DNA of 64,000 bases from Thalassobacillus cyri (GTDB lineage Bacteria; Bacillota; Bacilli; Bacillales; Halobacillaceae), in assembly GCF_900107755.1 (NCBI RefSeq), contig NZ_FNQR01000001.1, forward strand, positions 186,001-250,000, given 5' to 3'. The position numbers and the translations under genes were made by a program. Positions 63,982 through 64,000 of the stretch are shown here, one piece after another; positions within the stretch are counted from its first letter, which is position 1, and every line of letters begins with the position of its first letter. The notes beneath the pieces are model-generated. The model saw only the letters and a list, made by a program, of their open reading frames with translations. It was not told the DNA's origin and made no database searches.

Positions 63982-64000
63982 AGAGATAAATTTAAAAAGA

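Overview
The window looks like chromosome from a low-GC Gram-positive bacterium of the Bacillaceae, perhaps a Halobacillus- or Virgibacillus-like marine or salt-tolerant genus (the genus is a guess). The support is AGGAGG-type ribosome sites with frequent GTG and TTG starts, a Bacillus-type thiOSGF cluster, an S-box (SAM) riboswitch in front of metNIQ, a GabR-type regulator facing gabT/gabD, lipobox binding proteins and many U-run terminators. I see no tRNA, rRNA, CRISPR array or intact insertion sequence.

Left half (1 to about 32.3 kb), core metabolism. It begins inside thiO and runs through thiS-thiG-thiF (thiamin thiazole synthesis). Then come secreted hydrolases on the minus strand (an endonuclease/exonuclease/phosphatase-fold enzyme, a purple-acid-phosphatase-like protein and an M14 carboxypeptidase) mixed with small plus-strand genes. 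Next is gabR facing a seven-gene operon: gabT, gabD, a small membrane protein, a sodium:solute symporter, two M20-family amidohydrolases and a DHDPS-family lyase. This looks like uptake and breakdown of an amino-acid derivative that feeds a GABA-shunt-type transaminase and dehydrogenase pair. After it come a decayed copy of the carboxypeptidase leader, the S-box and metNIQ, and then a LacI regulator facing a sugar importer with a GH13 alpha-glucosidase and a GH32 sucrase. An SBP56-family protein with a membrane partner ends this half. A family of ~50-bp hairpin repeats (TGCCTGACCCC ... GGGGTCAGGCA), all in one orientation and mostly with a U-run, follows the plus-strand transcription units here.

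Right half (about 32.4 to 64 kb), a defence island. The DNA is visibly more AT-rich and I found none of those repeats. Almost every gene points to restriction of foreign DNA: a protein with a PD-(D/E)XK-like motif; an unusual HNH-Nudix fusion; a second HNH nuclease with a possible modified-base reader; a GmrSD-like DUF262/DUF1524 protein; a six-ORF type I R-M operon that carries an extra nuclease-methylase-like protein and a frameshifted second specificity gene; a DUF3578-DUF3883-like protein; and a cassette of two DNA methylases followed by two further genes, one of them a possible nuclease. A zinc-finger/HTH protein is divergent to that cassette, across an intergenic region with GTTACG-type inverted repeats. 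Between these lie remnants: an mcrC-like tail, a HEPN-like fragment, an ArdC/LtrC-like antirestriction gene with a frameshift, a gene interrupted by an in-frame TAG, and an mrr gene with several stops. These suggest repeated gain and decay of mobile DNA.

The best candidates for something undescribed are the HNH-Nudix fusion (36.2-37.6 kb), the two-methylase cassette (56.9-63.6 kb) and the extra methylase/specificity pair in the type I operon (48.5-51.3 kb).
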